NCBI GenBank assembly: GCA_950097015.1
Contig: CATNEN010000029.1
Location: 2,610,001 to 2,674,000, forward strand
Length of the DNA stretch: 64,000 bases
Reading direction: 5' to 3'
DNA from: Macrostomum hystrix
Taxonomy: Eukaryota > Platyhelminthes > Macrostomidae
The translations under genes and the position numbers were made by a program. The notes beneath the pieces were generated by a model. That model had not been told where the DNA came from, did not search any database, and saw nothing but the letters and a program-made list of their open reading frames with translations. Shown piece by piece: positions 22,664 to 37,947 of this stretch. The stretch's first letter is position 1. Each line of letters starts with the position of its first letter.

Positions 22664-23487
22664 CAGTGTTGGGCATCGTTAACTTTTTTTAACGGATTAA
22701 ACATCGATCCATTAAAGTTAAAATTACAAAAAAAGTTAACGTTTTACAACATTAGCCGTTAATTTCAGAAAAAGTTAACGTTTTAGCGTTAAAAAGCGTT
22801 AAAAAAATAAAATAAGGTAATAAGGTATAAAAAACTCCTAAGAATAAAATAAGGTATACACTGATAGAACGACTCTAATATTGTAGAGACTTTTAACCAG
22901 TCAGCAGATTCATTGGAGAACTCGAAACAAATTCAGAGTATATTGCACACCTCATCTATCTCAACTTCTGTAACTTTATTCTTTCCGTAAGAGAAACCAG
23001 CATCATGCGTAGCAGCGGTTTCTGTTTGAAATTTTGATTAGCGCAATATGCGTTTAAAATGATTAACAAATAATGCATACTCAGCATTGTTAATCAGTTA
23101 ATCAATACTAGTCACAGCCAAACTGAAACTGTGCCAAACTATTAATCAATAATAATAATAACCAGTGGGCATTGGCACTATCCAACTCAGCGAAACCACG
23201 TGAATTGGTCACTTGGGCCAACTTCGATCTAGACCGATTCGAAATTGGTCTAGATGAAATTGATGAAATTGTTGCGAAAAAATGCTGAGTTCAAGTCTTT
23301 TCATTTGACGCGAATTTTGTGCAAAATTCGTATTTAACGGAAGTTATCTGCAGTTAAATCGTCAAAAAAGTAACGGAAAATCATGAATCCGTTAAGAGCA
23401 AAAAATTAACTTGAGATCCGTTAAAGTAAAAAAACGTTAACGGACTTTAACGGACTTTAACGGTTAACGGACTTGTGCCCAACACTG
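22664..23487 (+). mobile_element. Non-autonomous hAT-like DNA transposon
   Basis: The terminal inverted repeats cagtgttgggca and tgcccaacactg are perfect over 12 bp. They are flanked by an exact 8-bp duplication, gctttagc (22656-22663 and 23488-23495). An 8-bp TSD with CAGTG-type termini is the hallmark of the hAT superfamily. Both ends continue into subterminal sequence rich in short gttaac / taacg motifs. No transposase coding sequence is present in the 824 bp, so it must depend on a transposase elsewhere. It lies 0.5 kb downstream of Axin. Confidence 0.93.
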
Positions 23488-23495
23488 GCTTTAGC

Positions 23496-25525
23496 TGACT
23501 ATGTTTGATTGCAGAAATAGCGTTTCTTGCTATTCACAACTACACAAAATGCCTTTTGAATAGTCGGAATTTCCTAAATTTGTAATCATTTGTATGTCGT
23601 GGTGTTGCACATTTTTCCGCCGCTAAGTCACCAAACTCAGCCTTACTATTTTTATGTGTTCTCATAGTTTTGAAAGCATTGCATCGAAATATAAAATCTT
23701 GGAAACTCAATGGTGCCTTTGTCTGCTAGCGTCGCTGTTATTTATTTATTTAAATTCACAAACTTACCTTACTGCATGAGTAGGTTGTAATCCTATTAGA
23801 AAAGGCAGGAAGGCTGGCTCAATATAGCTTGCTTGTAATTTCTGCTTTTAATATTCATAATATCTAGTTTCCTGTCATTTTTATTGTATTTTTACGCAAC
23901 ACTAGCTTCATTGATAGGAACTTATATATTTAAAACTGTATTTTGTGACACGTAGTACATTCAGTGTACATCTATCTGGCCTTCACTGCTTGCTAATGAT
24001 AGCTATGCACAGTAGTTTTGACACAGTTTTTAAGCAAAAACGAATTGTCACTGTACAGCGTGTACCGTGTAAATAAACTTTTTTGCCTCGGACGCTGTTC
24101 TTTTAATTTTTTCGTTTTCACTTTAACTTTATAATCACGCAGGCACGTACAAACCGTTTGTACAGTTGTTTTTTTTATATTTAATTCCCTGTTTGAGTGC
24201 ATCTAAATACAACTTTTTCTACTGATCTTTACACTAAATAAGCGGAAGCAAGCAAATAGTCACAACTAGCTTTGCCTTCAGTTTGTTAAATATTTTATTG
24301 CGTCATTAGTCTCATGCAAATTAAATTCTGACGAGAATAACGAGAATAACGAGAATTCGCTTTCTAAATATTTTATACATATTCTCGTCTGCATCACAAT
24401 ACATATAATTTACTTTGAAGTAATTGATAGGTTTCAGAAAATTTCACATGCACTTTTACATCCGCGGTTTGAAACTAAAAGCTGAAAATGCATTCTTGCT
24501 CATTGCATGGTTATGATGTAATGTACGAGTACTTGAATTCGATTTTCAATATCGATCAAATTGGTGAAATTTCTTGCATACTTGCGTTGATCACATACTT
24601 TCTATCGAGCTCTCATTAACGAATATATTCGAAAACTAGTATATCTTCCTGTTTGGAACTTATTAAACATAAGTTCTATTCAAAGAGCTTTTCGTCAGCA
24701 AAACGGAAACCACCTCGTGTTAAAACAAAACTTTGCTATTTGTATTAAGCTTGTACAAACTAAAAAATATCTTGGCACATAAAGCTTATTAAAAAAAGTA
24801 TTGATAAACTTCTAGTGTGTTTCTAGCGTTAAAAAATAATTTATTTTTCCTTAGCTCCATTTAAGCTTGGCTTGTAGATTTTTTAATTTAAGAATAAACC
24901 AATTTATTTTTACTTGCTTGCTGCATTTGTACGACTTCTCTTACTCGACAAATATTAGCCCACAATGAATGCTTTTTCGGCATAAGTAAATATGCATTGA
25001 AACCGGTGAAAACGTTAGATTTAAATGCAACAGTCTTTATATATTTTTTGTGCATTATTACGTTCTTTGCCTCCATGTTTGAAGCTTTTCATAGATATTT
25101 TTTAATAACAAATAAATAAATTTGGTACTATGAAAATAAAAAATATTTATTTGTCTATAGGTGTTAGTTAAAATTAAAAGCAACACAATATCAATAAGTT
25201 CAATTCCTTTTTACAGCGCGTTTAACTTATTTTATTTTATAAATATTTCAAGACATCAAGTTTATATTTAATTTAAAAAGCTTTTTATCAGTTGGAGACA
25301 TGAAAAGAAAAATCGCAAAAAATTATTCTACACAAACTTTTAATGACCAGTCATGATTCAAAAAGATTTAATGTCTGTTTCGGATTCAAATAATACAAAG
25401 ATACAACAAAAATATTTTTCTTTCTAACCAAAAAGGTTTGATGCTTTTTTCATTTAGTTTTTACATTAACAGTAACACATGTACTTTAATAAATTTTGTA
25501 GACGAGTAGAAACCCTGAAATATAC
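23496..25525. other. Intergenic AT-rich region
   Basis: About 2 kb of AT-rich sequence between the hAT element and the LRP2BP-like gene. No gene, array or element recognised. Confidence 0.6.
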
Positions 25526-25589
25526 ATGAATTATTTTCTTTCGATTTCTCTTTTTCCTTCAAATAGAGAATCGCACTATTTACTATCTA

Positions 25590-28707
<3,118 letters not shown>

Positions 28708-29390
28708 GCTATGAGCAGTTCTACCATAGAAGTCTCTAACACTATTTTTATTATTTTCCTACTGTTACGTACTTAGGTGCAACACCTGTAGTTGGTTTCC
28801 CTAGCCTTGACTGCAGCTACTTGTATGATGAATTGCGTTTATAATTGCCCGATGGCCACTTTAGCAGATTCTGACTGTTTTACTATGAGTAGCTCAGTAG
28901 ACAAACAGTAGTAGTTTTTGTACCCTCATTTCTTATCCTTAAGACTAATTTAAATTTAAAATATTTTTCTTGCCTCTGAAGATGTTACTGTGGCTCCCGC
29001 CTCCCTTTCCTATAAAATTTCTTTAAAGTTATTACCTTATTTTAATTATGAGTTTAAACATTTTTTCGTCTTCCTATTTAATTTTGTCTATAATCTGATC
29101 TTTTCTGTTATACTAGTGACAAGCCTTTCTTCTGCTAATTCTGATAGATTTTCTTCTGATAAAGCATTTGAATTTGAACTAATAATGACTACGACACATG
29201 TATGGGATAAGAGGAGCGAGATTTTATCGTGTGTTAATCCCTAAAGAGTTGGTAGGAATAATGTATTTTAACATAATCGCGGTTGTTAAAAATGGTTAAA
29301 AAAGGATTTACTTATTGTAAGTTAACTGTATATCGAATCCCAATTTATTCTATTATACTATTATGAATCGACTCCAAATTCTTGTAATTA
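28708..29390. other. Intergenic AT-rich region
   Basis: 3' flank of the LRP2BP-like gene. No gene or repeat recognised before the array at 29400. Confidence 0.55.
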
Positions 29391-29399
29391 CCTATATCT

Positions 29400-30037
29400 T
29401 AGCCAATTCTTCGAATCCAAATTCTTCGTATCCAAATTCTTCGAATCCAAATTCTTCGAATCCCAATTCTTCGAATCCCAATTCTTCGAATCCCAATTCC
29501 TCGAATCCCAATTCTTTAAATCCCAATTCTTCGAATCCCAATTCTTCGCATCCCAATTCTTCGAATCCCAATTCTTCGAAACCCAATTCTTCGAAACCCA
29601 ATTCTTCGAAACCCAATTCTTCGAATCCCAATTCTTCGAATCCCAATTCTTCGAATCCCAATTCTTCGAATCCCAATTCTTCGAATCCCAATTCTTCGAA
29701 TCCCAATTCTTCGAATCCCAATTCTTCGAATCCCAATTCTTCGAATCCCAATTCTTCGAATCCCAATTCTTCGAAACCCAATTCTCCGAATCCAAATTCT
29801 TCGAATCCCAATTCTTCGAATCCCAATTCTTCGAATCCCAATTCTTCGAATCCCAATTCTTCGTATCCCAATTCTTCGAAACCCAATTCTTCGAATCCCA
29901 ATTCTTCGAATCCCAATTCTTCGAATCCCAATTCCTCGAATCCAAATTCTTCGAATCCCAATTCTTAGAATCCCAATTCTTCGAATCCCAATTCTTCGAA
30001 TCCCAATTCTTCGAATCCAAATTCTTCTAATCCCAAT
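29400..30037. repeat. 15-bp minisatellite
   Basis: About 42 units of ttcgaatcccaattc with point variants. The 15-bp period leaves several frames open on both strands (repeats such as SNPNS and DSKNW). Codon-neutral substitutions and the lack of any flanking coding signal argue against a protein. Confidence 0.96.
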
Positions 30038-30435
30038 TTTAAAAAATTTAAAATATTTTTTTATTTAGCTGCGGAGTACATGGCTCGCCATTATAATTCA
30101 GATTTTTAAGCAGGTATTCTATAGTTTTTAGCATGTCAGTCAATTTTGTTGGCCAATTTAGTTTTTTTTTCAATTTGGTAATGCTTCCTTAATAGACGAA
30201 CAAAGAATCTGCTGATTTTCTACATTCTTTTTTCGAACTTTTTAAATTTTATTAAGTATCTAAGTAATTTTCTTGTCACAACTCTGCACATTCACTCATG
30301 CAAGTATAACAAATATAATATCGTATTTAACTGAACAGCTCCTGTGTCTGAACTTCAACGGCGAGGAGTCTTTGTCCAGTAAATATTTCAGTTCTTTATT
30401 GTGCTTCTCAGAAATGATTTCGTATATCTGTAGGT

Positions 30436-31211
30436 CAGGGGTCGGCAAACTTATTAGCTAGTGGGCCAAAAAGAGAACCGAAAAGACGACAGCGGGCCGC
30501 ATTGACTGTAGAAATATGAGATAGGGGAGAGATGAGACACGGGAGAGACGAGACTGAGAGACGAGACTGAGGAGAGATGAGACACGGGAGAGACGAGACT
30601 GGGAGATGAGACACGGGAGAGATGAGACACGGGAGAGACGAGACACAGGAGAGATGAGACACAGGAGAGATGAGACACAGGAGAGATGAGACACAGGAGA
30701 GATGAGACAGCGGAGAGATGAGACGCGGGAGAGATGAGACGGCGGAGAGATGAGACACGGGAGAGACGAGACTGAGAGACGAGACTGAGGAGAGATGAGA
30801 CACGGGAGAGACGAGACTGGGAGATGAGACACGGGAGAGATGAGACACGGGAGAGATGAGACACGGGAGAGACGAGACACAGGAGAGATGAGACACAGGA
30901 GAGATGAGACACAGGAGAGATGAGACAGCGGAGAGATGAGACGCGGGAGAGATGAGACGGCGGAGAGATGAGACGCGGGAGAGATGAGACACAGGAGAGA
31001 TTAGACACAGGAGAGATGAGACACGGGAGGGATAAGACACGGAAGAGATGAGACACGGGAGGGATAAGACACGGAAGAGACGAGACATGGGAGAGACGAG
31101 TCAGGGGAGAGATAAAACAGGATACTGTAGGTGTCGGAAAGGGCAACGGGGCCGGATTTGGGAGCTTCGAGGGCCGCATCTGGCCTACTGGCCGGAGTTT
31201 GCCGGCCCGTG
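30436..31211 (+). mobile_element. hAT-like non-autonomous element carrying an internal minisatellite
   Basis: The left end caggggtcggcaaac and right end gtttgccggcccgtg are imperfect inverted repeats (13 of 15 positions). They are flanked by an exact 8-bp duplication, ctgtaggt (30428-30435 and 31212-31219). The subterminal ggccgcatctggcc and gggccgcattg motifs are familiar from Charlie-type hAT elements of other animals. About 600 bp of the interior is a 16-18 bp tandem array. There is no transposase. Confidence 0.9.
30518..31125. repeat. 16-18 bp minisatellite inside the hAT-like element
   Basis: About 35 units around gagagatgagacacggg with length variants. A block including the short variants gagactgagagacgag occurs twice (about 30540-30640 and 30760-30830), showing higher-order duplication. 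Confidence 0.92.
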
Positions 31212-31239
31212 CTGTAGGTTCTCGAGAACAGTTACAGTA

Positions 31240-31436
31240 ATACAGAGTATGTACAGAGTACAGAGCATGTAGTACAAACTGTGCAGTACAGAGTATGCAG
31301 TACAGAGTATGCAGTACAGAGTATGCAGTACAGAGTATGCAGTACAGAGTATGCAGCACAGAGTATGCAGTACAGAGTATGCAGTACAGAGTATGCAGTA
31401 CAGAGTATGCAGTACAGAGTATGCAGTACAGAGCAC
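31240..31436. repeat. 14-bp minisatellite
   Basis: About 13 units of agtatgcagtacag immediately right of the hAT-like element's target-site duplication. Confidence 0.95.
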
Positions 31437-32234
31437 AATCTGTATTCTCAGATTCTATATTGCTATTATAGAGCATATAATCAGAGCTGGGCAGTATGCA
31501 ACAAAGTAAACCAGCACACGCACGCTGCAATCCAATTGGACTTAGCAACTTTTCTGAGTAACTCAAAATGCGATAACAAATCGAGCATGTGACCTGACCC
31601 GATGGTATTTTTTATGCAGATTCAGTTTCACAGAATGTCATGTTGGCTCAGACTGTCATTATTTATTGCGGGCATTTTAGCGGACCTTCTCAACTCGCTT
31701 CTGGACAAAAAAGGCCTTTGACCCAGTTTTTAGATGTGGGGTGTTAAATTGAACGTATGCGACGCGAGGTCGACCCTTTTTGTCTATTTTGCTAATTTCT
31801 TGAATCTATTCAATGTACATTACTCTTATATAGCTTCTACAAGAGCATACAGACGTTTTGCTTTGACTTTCCTTTTCACACTGTGTGTTTATCTCTCGCA
31901 GGATAATTAACGCAAGTACTCCACTATTGTGAAACATGGTGCAATGTACTTTTAGACCTAAAATAGAGCAGTTTGACTGTAGGCTTGACAATCTTTTAGT
32001 TTATTCATTAATTTATGGCGCTGTTAAGTCGTGAGGTTTTAAGCTTGTCTTGCACTAATTGCATGGGTTGCATGACGGCTTGGGGGGAAGGCAGAATTAG
32101 GGGGTGGAGGAAATAAGTGTACAGCCATCGTGCCCTGGGGAAGGGGTAGAGAGTTTATTCAGGTCGGTAACTGTACAGAACTATCTGGCTGTGACGGGTT
32201 GAGCGAGATGATAGAGGGGACAGAAAGGCGATAG

Positions 32235-32275
32235 TGCTAGTGTGTTGGGGGGAGGGGGGGAGGGGGCAGCGAGAA
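32235..32275 (+). promoter_or_regulatory. G-run cluster upstream of the SOD gene
   Basis: Dense runs of G (tgttggggggagggggggag and following) lie about 210 bp upstream of the SOD start. They meet the usual pattern for a G-quadruplex (four runs of at least three G). Regulatory function is inference. Confidence 0.4.
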
Positions 32276-32479
32276 GTCTAAAAGACCACCCGCCCCACTG
32301 GCGAGGCTTCTTCCTTTATTTATTTTCCAGTTGGAAAAGATATTCGCGCACGTACTCACTAAGCTAGCAGTAGCAAAGCATTATTTAATTGTTCTTGTTA
32401 GTTAAAGTCTAGTCTCACCGCTGGTGCCAACCCAAGCGACAATCCACAGAATTGCGCACTTATCTGGCATTCAGTTATA

Positions 32480-33055
32480 ATGCTTTCTAAGTCGACCACG
32501 CTGATCCTGATCGGCATGATCTGCTGCGGCCTCCAGTGCCAGCTGGTCAATGCCTGCGGTAGCTCGGGCAGCAAATCCTGCTACGCTGCGACCACGAAGG
32601 CTGTGGCCTATCTGACGCCTCACGGCAGCGGCTTCAATGTCTACGGCTTCATCTCGCTGGTGCAGTCTGGCGACAGTCTAGTCATCACCGGCAATGTGAC
32701 CGGCCTCAATGCCAGCCAGCTATACGGCTTCCACATCCACGAATCTGGCGACCTCAGCAGCGGCTGCAGCGGCGCCCTGGGACACTACAATCCGTACGGA
32801 AAGCAGCACGGCGCGCCCGACGATGCCGAACGACACGTTGGCGACTTCGGCAACATTCAAGGCGGCTCAGGCGGCGTTGCCGTAGTCAGCATCACTGACA
32901 AGCTGGCTTCGCTAGTTAACACCGAGTCAGTCCTCGGCCGGTCCATCGTTGTGCACGCCGGTGTTGACGATCTGGGACGCGGCGGCCAGCCGTCTTCCAA
33001 GACAACCGGAAATGCGGGCGCGCGCATGGCCTGCGGAGTGATCGGCGTCAAGTGA
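32480..33055 (+). CDS. Extracellular Cu/Zn superoxide dismutase
   Basis: Single-exon gene of 191 residues. It would convert superoxide to peroxide and oxygen outside the cell or in the secretory route. An N-terminal hydrophobic segment (about 1-25) is a signal peptide. All metal ligands are present: His85, His87, His102 (bridging), His110, His119, Asp122 and His159. The structural disulfide cysteines (96 and 185) and the active-site Arg182 in GNAGARMACGVIG are also there. Cytosolic SOD1 lacks the signal sequence and is about 154 residues, so the extra length is mainly N-terminal. No introns interrupt the frame, unlike the neighbouring genes, which could reflect a retrocopy origin or simple intron loss. 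No paralogue is visible in the window. Confidence 0.96.
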   Translation: MLSKSTTLILIGMICCGLQCQLVNACGSSGSKSCYAATTKAVAYLTPHGSGFNVYGFISLVQSGDSLVITGNVTGLNASQLYGFHIHESGDLSSGCSGALGHYNPYGKQHGAPDDAERHVGDFGNIQGGSGGVAVVSITDKLASLVNTESVLGRSIVVHAGVDDLGRGGQPSSKTTGNAGARMACGVIGVK

Positions 33056-33800
33056 ACCCATCGACGAGTTTGACGCAATGATATTTCCGGGTTGTTTTGT
33101 TTAAACAAAATCGCACTATTTTTATCTATTTTTTGGAATGGCCAAAGTTTGTTTATCTGACGCTTGAATACGTGATCACTTCTGAAGATAAGATTTTTTT
33201 TAATTCTAATTTTTTTTATTTTACAAATCCTATAAATTCAATTTACGAATGTTGCAAGTAATATTATTAATTAAAAATCATTCAGCTATTTCTTCTGTCT
33301 CCAGATGTCAGATTGCACCCTGTTTATTTCTTTAAATCACTAAGCAGCGACATTAAACCAACGATTATTGATTTTGTTATACTTTCATACGTGTGCATAT
33401 CGTTCAGTGTATTTCGAGTAGAAAACTGGAAAAATTATTGGCGAAAGACGAATCCGTTCCATATTGTTCATGTTTAAAAAAAGTCATCTTTCCTGTGGAA
33501 ATCCACAATTTACTATTCCGCCATATCTAAAATGTCAATCGCACCTGTTCAAAACAAAGCAATTTTGTTACATTTTTATAATGTTTCGTAAATATCAGTA
33601 TTTGATGCTTAAACATTTTCTTATACTATTTTATTGTTTTCTCGCCGTAAACCAACTGCTGTATCTACAGTAAACAAATAGAAACAGTTAAAGTAAAGAA
33701 AGTTTTGTGAACACATTAATTCACTTCGGTGCACCCACTAACAGATTTCATTATAGTGTTTGAATCCACACTTTACTGCATTTAACTTCCTTCAGGAGGG
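33056..33800. other. SOD 3' flank
   Basis: AT-rich sequence with no gene recognised. It presumably includes the SOD 3' UTR. Confidence 0.5.
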
Positions 33801-34065
33801 TTTTTAGCTAGAGTCTAAGTGGTTGTAGCGTCGGACTCACGACCTGAAGGTCGGGGGCTCGATTCCCGTTTCCACTGTAACATTTCCTGTCCTTAGGCAA
33901 GACACTTAACGATGAATTGCTTCAGTTCCGCCAGCTGTTAAATGGGTACCTGCATCAGCTGGGGTAATTGAGGGTGGGTGTGGCGTGCCCTCAGTCCATG
34001 GACTGAACAGCTGTACACAGCTTTCACATGCGCCACGCAATAGGTGCGACTGTTCTGTCCGTATG
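33801..34065 (+). mobile_element. tRNA-derived SINE, copy 1
   Basis: Begins with a tRNA-like head (A box near tagctagagtctaagtgg, B box ggctcgattcc at about 33857). A body follows containing ggcaagacacttaac, ccagctgttaaatgggtacc and cagtccatggactgaac. The same head and body occur on the minus strand at 44423-44692 and 57229-57500. Confidence 0.85.
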
Positions 34066-35724
34066 TTAATTTGTCTGTTTGTAAATAGCGGAGCGCGATC
34101 GATACTTCAGACATGGGGAGGTGCACAATTTATGTTGTTTAAACGTCGCTCTTTGAAGAATATCCCTGAAAAGCACGTGCAGTTACTTTGGCGACTTTGA
34201 ATAGAAAAAAGCGAATCGCTATTTGGCTTTGTTCAAATTTTTATTTCAGTAATTTACACATTTTTAGATGCTAATTCAAGCATTTTCTTGTATATTACTT
34301 TTTTAATTTACAATGGGCGATAGGGGATATGAAGATAATGTACAAACGTTAAGAAATAAATATTATTTATGAATTAGAAAATAGCAACACACACGGGCCA
34401 TTTTGCAAACATACTAAGCAACGCGGAGAGGCAAAAGGCTTAACGAGATTAAAATAAACAGTAGCAAGAAAGGTATAAATATTCTGATGAATATGTACTA
34501 TAGCCGAAGCAAAACAATTTCATGGATGCAGAGATTTAGTACACAAAAACGAGGAAAATTATGCATAAAAGGCGTACACTACTACTTGCTTATGACAAAT
34601 CTGATACAGTAGTCAGTTGGACAATCATGCAATTTTGAAATTTGCACAAAATTTACCTCACAACAACAGTAGCAATAAACATTTAAATTACTTTATACAA
34701 TGGCTGTTAATTAGTTAGCAACACGTGGACAAGCGTTAGCTAAGACAATTATTGCGAATTTACATACAATTAGTGTACTAAGGACAAATCGACGATGAAT
34801 AGCACGGTAATACCCTGCTAACATAACTCATTAGCAGGGTGCAGGTATATTAAGCTGGACAAGGCAAAACACGTGTCTTAATTAGCAATCGAAAAGAAAA
34901 TATTATTAAAATATTAATGATCATAGAATCATCTGAATTGAAACAAATTTAACTGACTAAGGAATTCAATAGTTTGGTGTGTTTTTTAATTCCCTTAAAA
35001 TTAGGCCCCGTTCGCACCAGTATGGAAAATAGTAACAATATAAAATAAAAAAAATATGATAAACTTCTATTCGTTGATGTTTTTGTCAAACCACAATTTT
35101 TTTTTACAAAAAAGCAAAAAGAAGAACAAACAGAAAATTAAATAACAAATTAACACGCTAGCGCAATGTCGTGAGTCTAGCTACATCTTTTTGATCTTCA
35201 TTTAAACAGGAGCGTATACTACTTACTTTATAAGTAGTAAAAAGTGCGATTTTAAATAGCAGTTTTTCGATTACAAATAACTTCAAAGTAAAACTGCCAA
35301 ATGTCCAAAACCAATGGACATTTAAAATATTTAAAAAGTAGCATAATTGATGAGAAGAAAAGTTTGAATAGAATTAGAGCATTAAAATACGAGTAAAAAA
35401 ACACAAGACTTTAGTACAAAACCGAAATAACTATTGCACTGAGACAGATTCCCATTGCAATAGTGCGTCTAATTTCACCAGAAAATGTTATTCTTTACCA
35501 ACTAAACTATATACAGATTTAGATTTTACGCTTTGAAACGAACAGAAGCAAAGACAGGGAGTTTAGAAAAAAATTGCAACAATTAAACAAGACAGGTTAA
35601 TTAATTAATAAAACACACTTTAAAGAAAACCTGACGCGTTGCTATGGAAACTAGATAAACAGACAAAAAGAGCATTAAAATCAATATTTGAAAAGCTTGC
35701 CGTCGAAAATAGATTTGCAATAAG
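34066..35724. other. Intergenic AT-rich region
   Basis: No gene recognised. A perfect 10-bp hairpin (accctgctaa / ttagcagggt, 9-nt loop) lies at 34812-34840. Confidence 0.55.
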
Positions 35725-37947
35725 CTAAGCTGCCGCCTCTTCTGGCCAGTTGATTTCCAAATTGTCTGTATCGTCATTCAGCGTGTAGAAGGCCTGCTGC
35801 TGTGCCAGAAGGTCCAACTGGCCAAAGCTGTACCGCTGCTGCTGCTGTTGCTGATGATGGCCAAACTGCTGGGAGGAGGCAGTTGAAGTGGCCATCGCCG
35901 CCGCAACCAGCGCCGAGGCGGCTGCGGCAGTTGCAGCCGCTGAAGCCGCAGCCGAGCCGACTGGCGACACGACCTGGCTGACGGGCTGCGGCGACTGACG
36001 CTGCCAGCCGCCTGAGGCGTGGTGCTTGCAGTAGGAATGGTCCGAGTAGGCCAGCCCGTAGCTACAATAGGCGGTGCAAATGTTAAACGGATTTCAGTAG
36101 TGTTTGACTCGTTAAAGAAGCGTTTGAGTCGTTAAGGAAGTGTTTGACTCGTTAAAGAAGCGTTTGAGTCGTTAAGGAAGTGTTTGAGTCGTTTGAGAAG
36201 CTGTTGAGTCCTTGAAACGACCTTATCGAATCGCATGTTAAAAGTATCGTCTTCATTGGGCTATAAATAAACATGGATTCCAGAAATAAAAGAAAAAGGT
36301 GACGCACGGTGTGCAGAACTGCGGTCGTGGAGTTGCCACAATCAAGGAGCCGTTATCACTGGTTGGATGATGATGACGATGCTTCTGCAGCTGATGATGA
36401 TGATGCCGACGCTTTCGGCCAGTGTCAATCGCCTGCGAGTCGGCCCCGACGCCACGCTGATGATGCTGCAGAATGGCGGAAGACGGTGACAGTTGCTGCT
36501 GATGGCCGACGCCCGGTTCGTCGCGTCTGGTGCGCGGCCTGGCCCCGGCAGACAGGTAGAGAAAATATTCGTTGCTTAGCGACGCTTTGGAGGGCCGGCC
36601 GCGACCGCGTTTCTGTATTGGAAACGGCAGCGAGCCGAGACGGCCGCCAAGTTTGGCCATTGTGCGGCACTGGCGGGCCAGACAGTCAACAGTGTCCAGC
36701 TTGAAGCTTGGGTAGCGCTTCTTGGCCTGACAAACCTCGCAGCGGCCGCAGTCGACCTTCAGGCGGCAGGCCTCGCAGTAGCCGCAGCGTTTAGGGAAGC
36801 GGAACACGCTGGTTGAGGCGAAGTCGTCTTCGTCTAGCATGGAGTTGTGATCCTGCTCAGGGTCCGACTCCAGCTGGGGCGGACGAAAGCCGGACGTTTC
36901 CAGTTCGTCATCGGTGGCCGACTCGTCCTCAGCCGGCAGGAGCATCTCCTCATCAGCGACAGCTAAACTGTCCGCGTCGACGATAACGCTGCCAACAGCG
37001 ACACCACCAACGTCGGTTGCGACGCGACTGACAACAACCTCATCGTCGTCGTCTTCGTCGACGTCGCTAACGACGGCGCCGAGAGCGACGGCGGCGGCCG
37101 CCGCGGCAGCTGCTGACGGGCTTGAGAGCAGCGAAGGTGGATCTAGAACAACAATGCCGTTCTTGCTGCTGCTGCCGCTAATGTCGTGACAGTCGCTGTC
37201 GGGCACCAAATCTAACTCCTCGATACCATCGTCGTGGTGGTTAATATTGTTAGCAGTGTCGGCATCGTGAATTCGTTGCTGATTGTAATCGGTCGGTGGC
37301 AAAGACGCCGGCCTGGCGGTTGGCCGCCGACCTCGACGCCGCCGACGCTCTTCGCCACCATTGGTCAGCAATGCTGGAGCCGCCTTCTTCAGTGCCTTTG
37401 TGTTAGGAGTCTTGGCGGCAGCGGCTGCTTTTGCCGCCCTCTTAACTGGAGCTGTATCGATGCTAGCTTCCTTGGATTTCGAATGAGTCCGCTGTTGCTG
37501 TTGAGAAACGGCCTCTTGCCTAATTGGCGACCGTCTTCGACCGCCGCGACGCGGCTGCTTGGCCTCCGAGGCCTCGTTTTCGGAGTCGTCAGCAGCAGTC
37601 GCAGCCTGTACAGGAGAGGTGGCGTTCTTGTACTGAATGGACAGGCGGCGATTCTTTTTGCGGCAAGTCTCGCAATAGTAGGCCAGAATACGATCGGCCA
37701 TGCTAGACGTGACGCTGACGCAGTCGCCGTGGAACCATTCTTGACAATTGTCGCAGGCGATCATAAATCTAGCCGTGTCACCGGAACGGCACAGGCAATA
37801 CACTGGCCTAGGCGGCTTCAGTGGACGCGAGCTGGACCGCGTGGCCCCGGCCTCCGGCTTTGGTACGGCCTTCTGCATGGCTTTGGTTTCAACCCTGGGT
37901 CTGGTCGGACTGCCGCCGCCGAGGCCGCTGCGAGTCTGGTGCCTCTT
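35725..37947 (-). CDS. PHD finger and CXXC-type zinc-finger chromatin protein, CFP1-like
   Basis: Two exons are visible: 37947-36308 and 36061-35725. The first Met in the frame is at 37878, but the frame stays open to an AG acceptor at 37948, so an upstream coding exon or a trans-spliced leader is likely. Residues about 26-76 from that Met form a PHD finger (YCLCRSGDTARFMIACDNCQ; WFHGDC; YYCETC), closest in style to CFP1/CXXC1, which reads H3K4me3 for the SET1 complex. Residues about 360-405 form a CXXC finger (CGYCEACRLKVDCGRCEVC ... CLARQC). The KFGG motif that normally follows is replaced by KRYPS. An AT-hook-like KRGRGRPSK follows. The C-terminus has a small Cys/His cluster (QFCTPYGLAYSDHSYCKHH), Ala and Gln runs, and lacks the long CFP1 coiled-coil C-terminal domain. 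Orthology to CFP1 is therefore probable only for the PHD half. Confidence 0.8.
36095..36205. repeat. 20-bp minisatellite in the PHD/CXXC gene intron
   Basis: About five units of gtttgagtcgttaaggaagt inside the 246-bp intron (36062-36307). Confidence 0.9.

Noticed and set aside
29363-30020. Long open frames with SNPNS or DSKNW repeats
   Set aside because: They arise from a 15-bp tandem array open in several frames on both strands; there is no start context, domain or codon-position bias.
33805-33880. Possible tRNA gene
   Set aside because: The A and B boxes are present but no cloverleaf can be closed, and the same head recurs with a common body, so it is a SINE.
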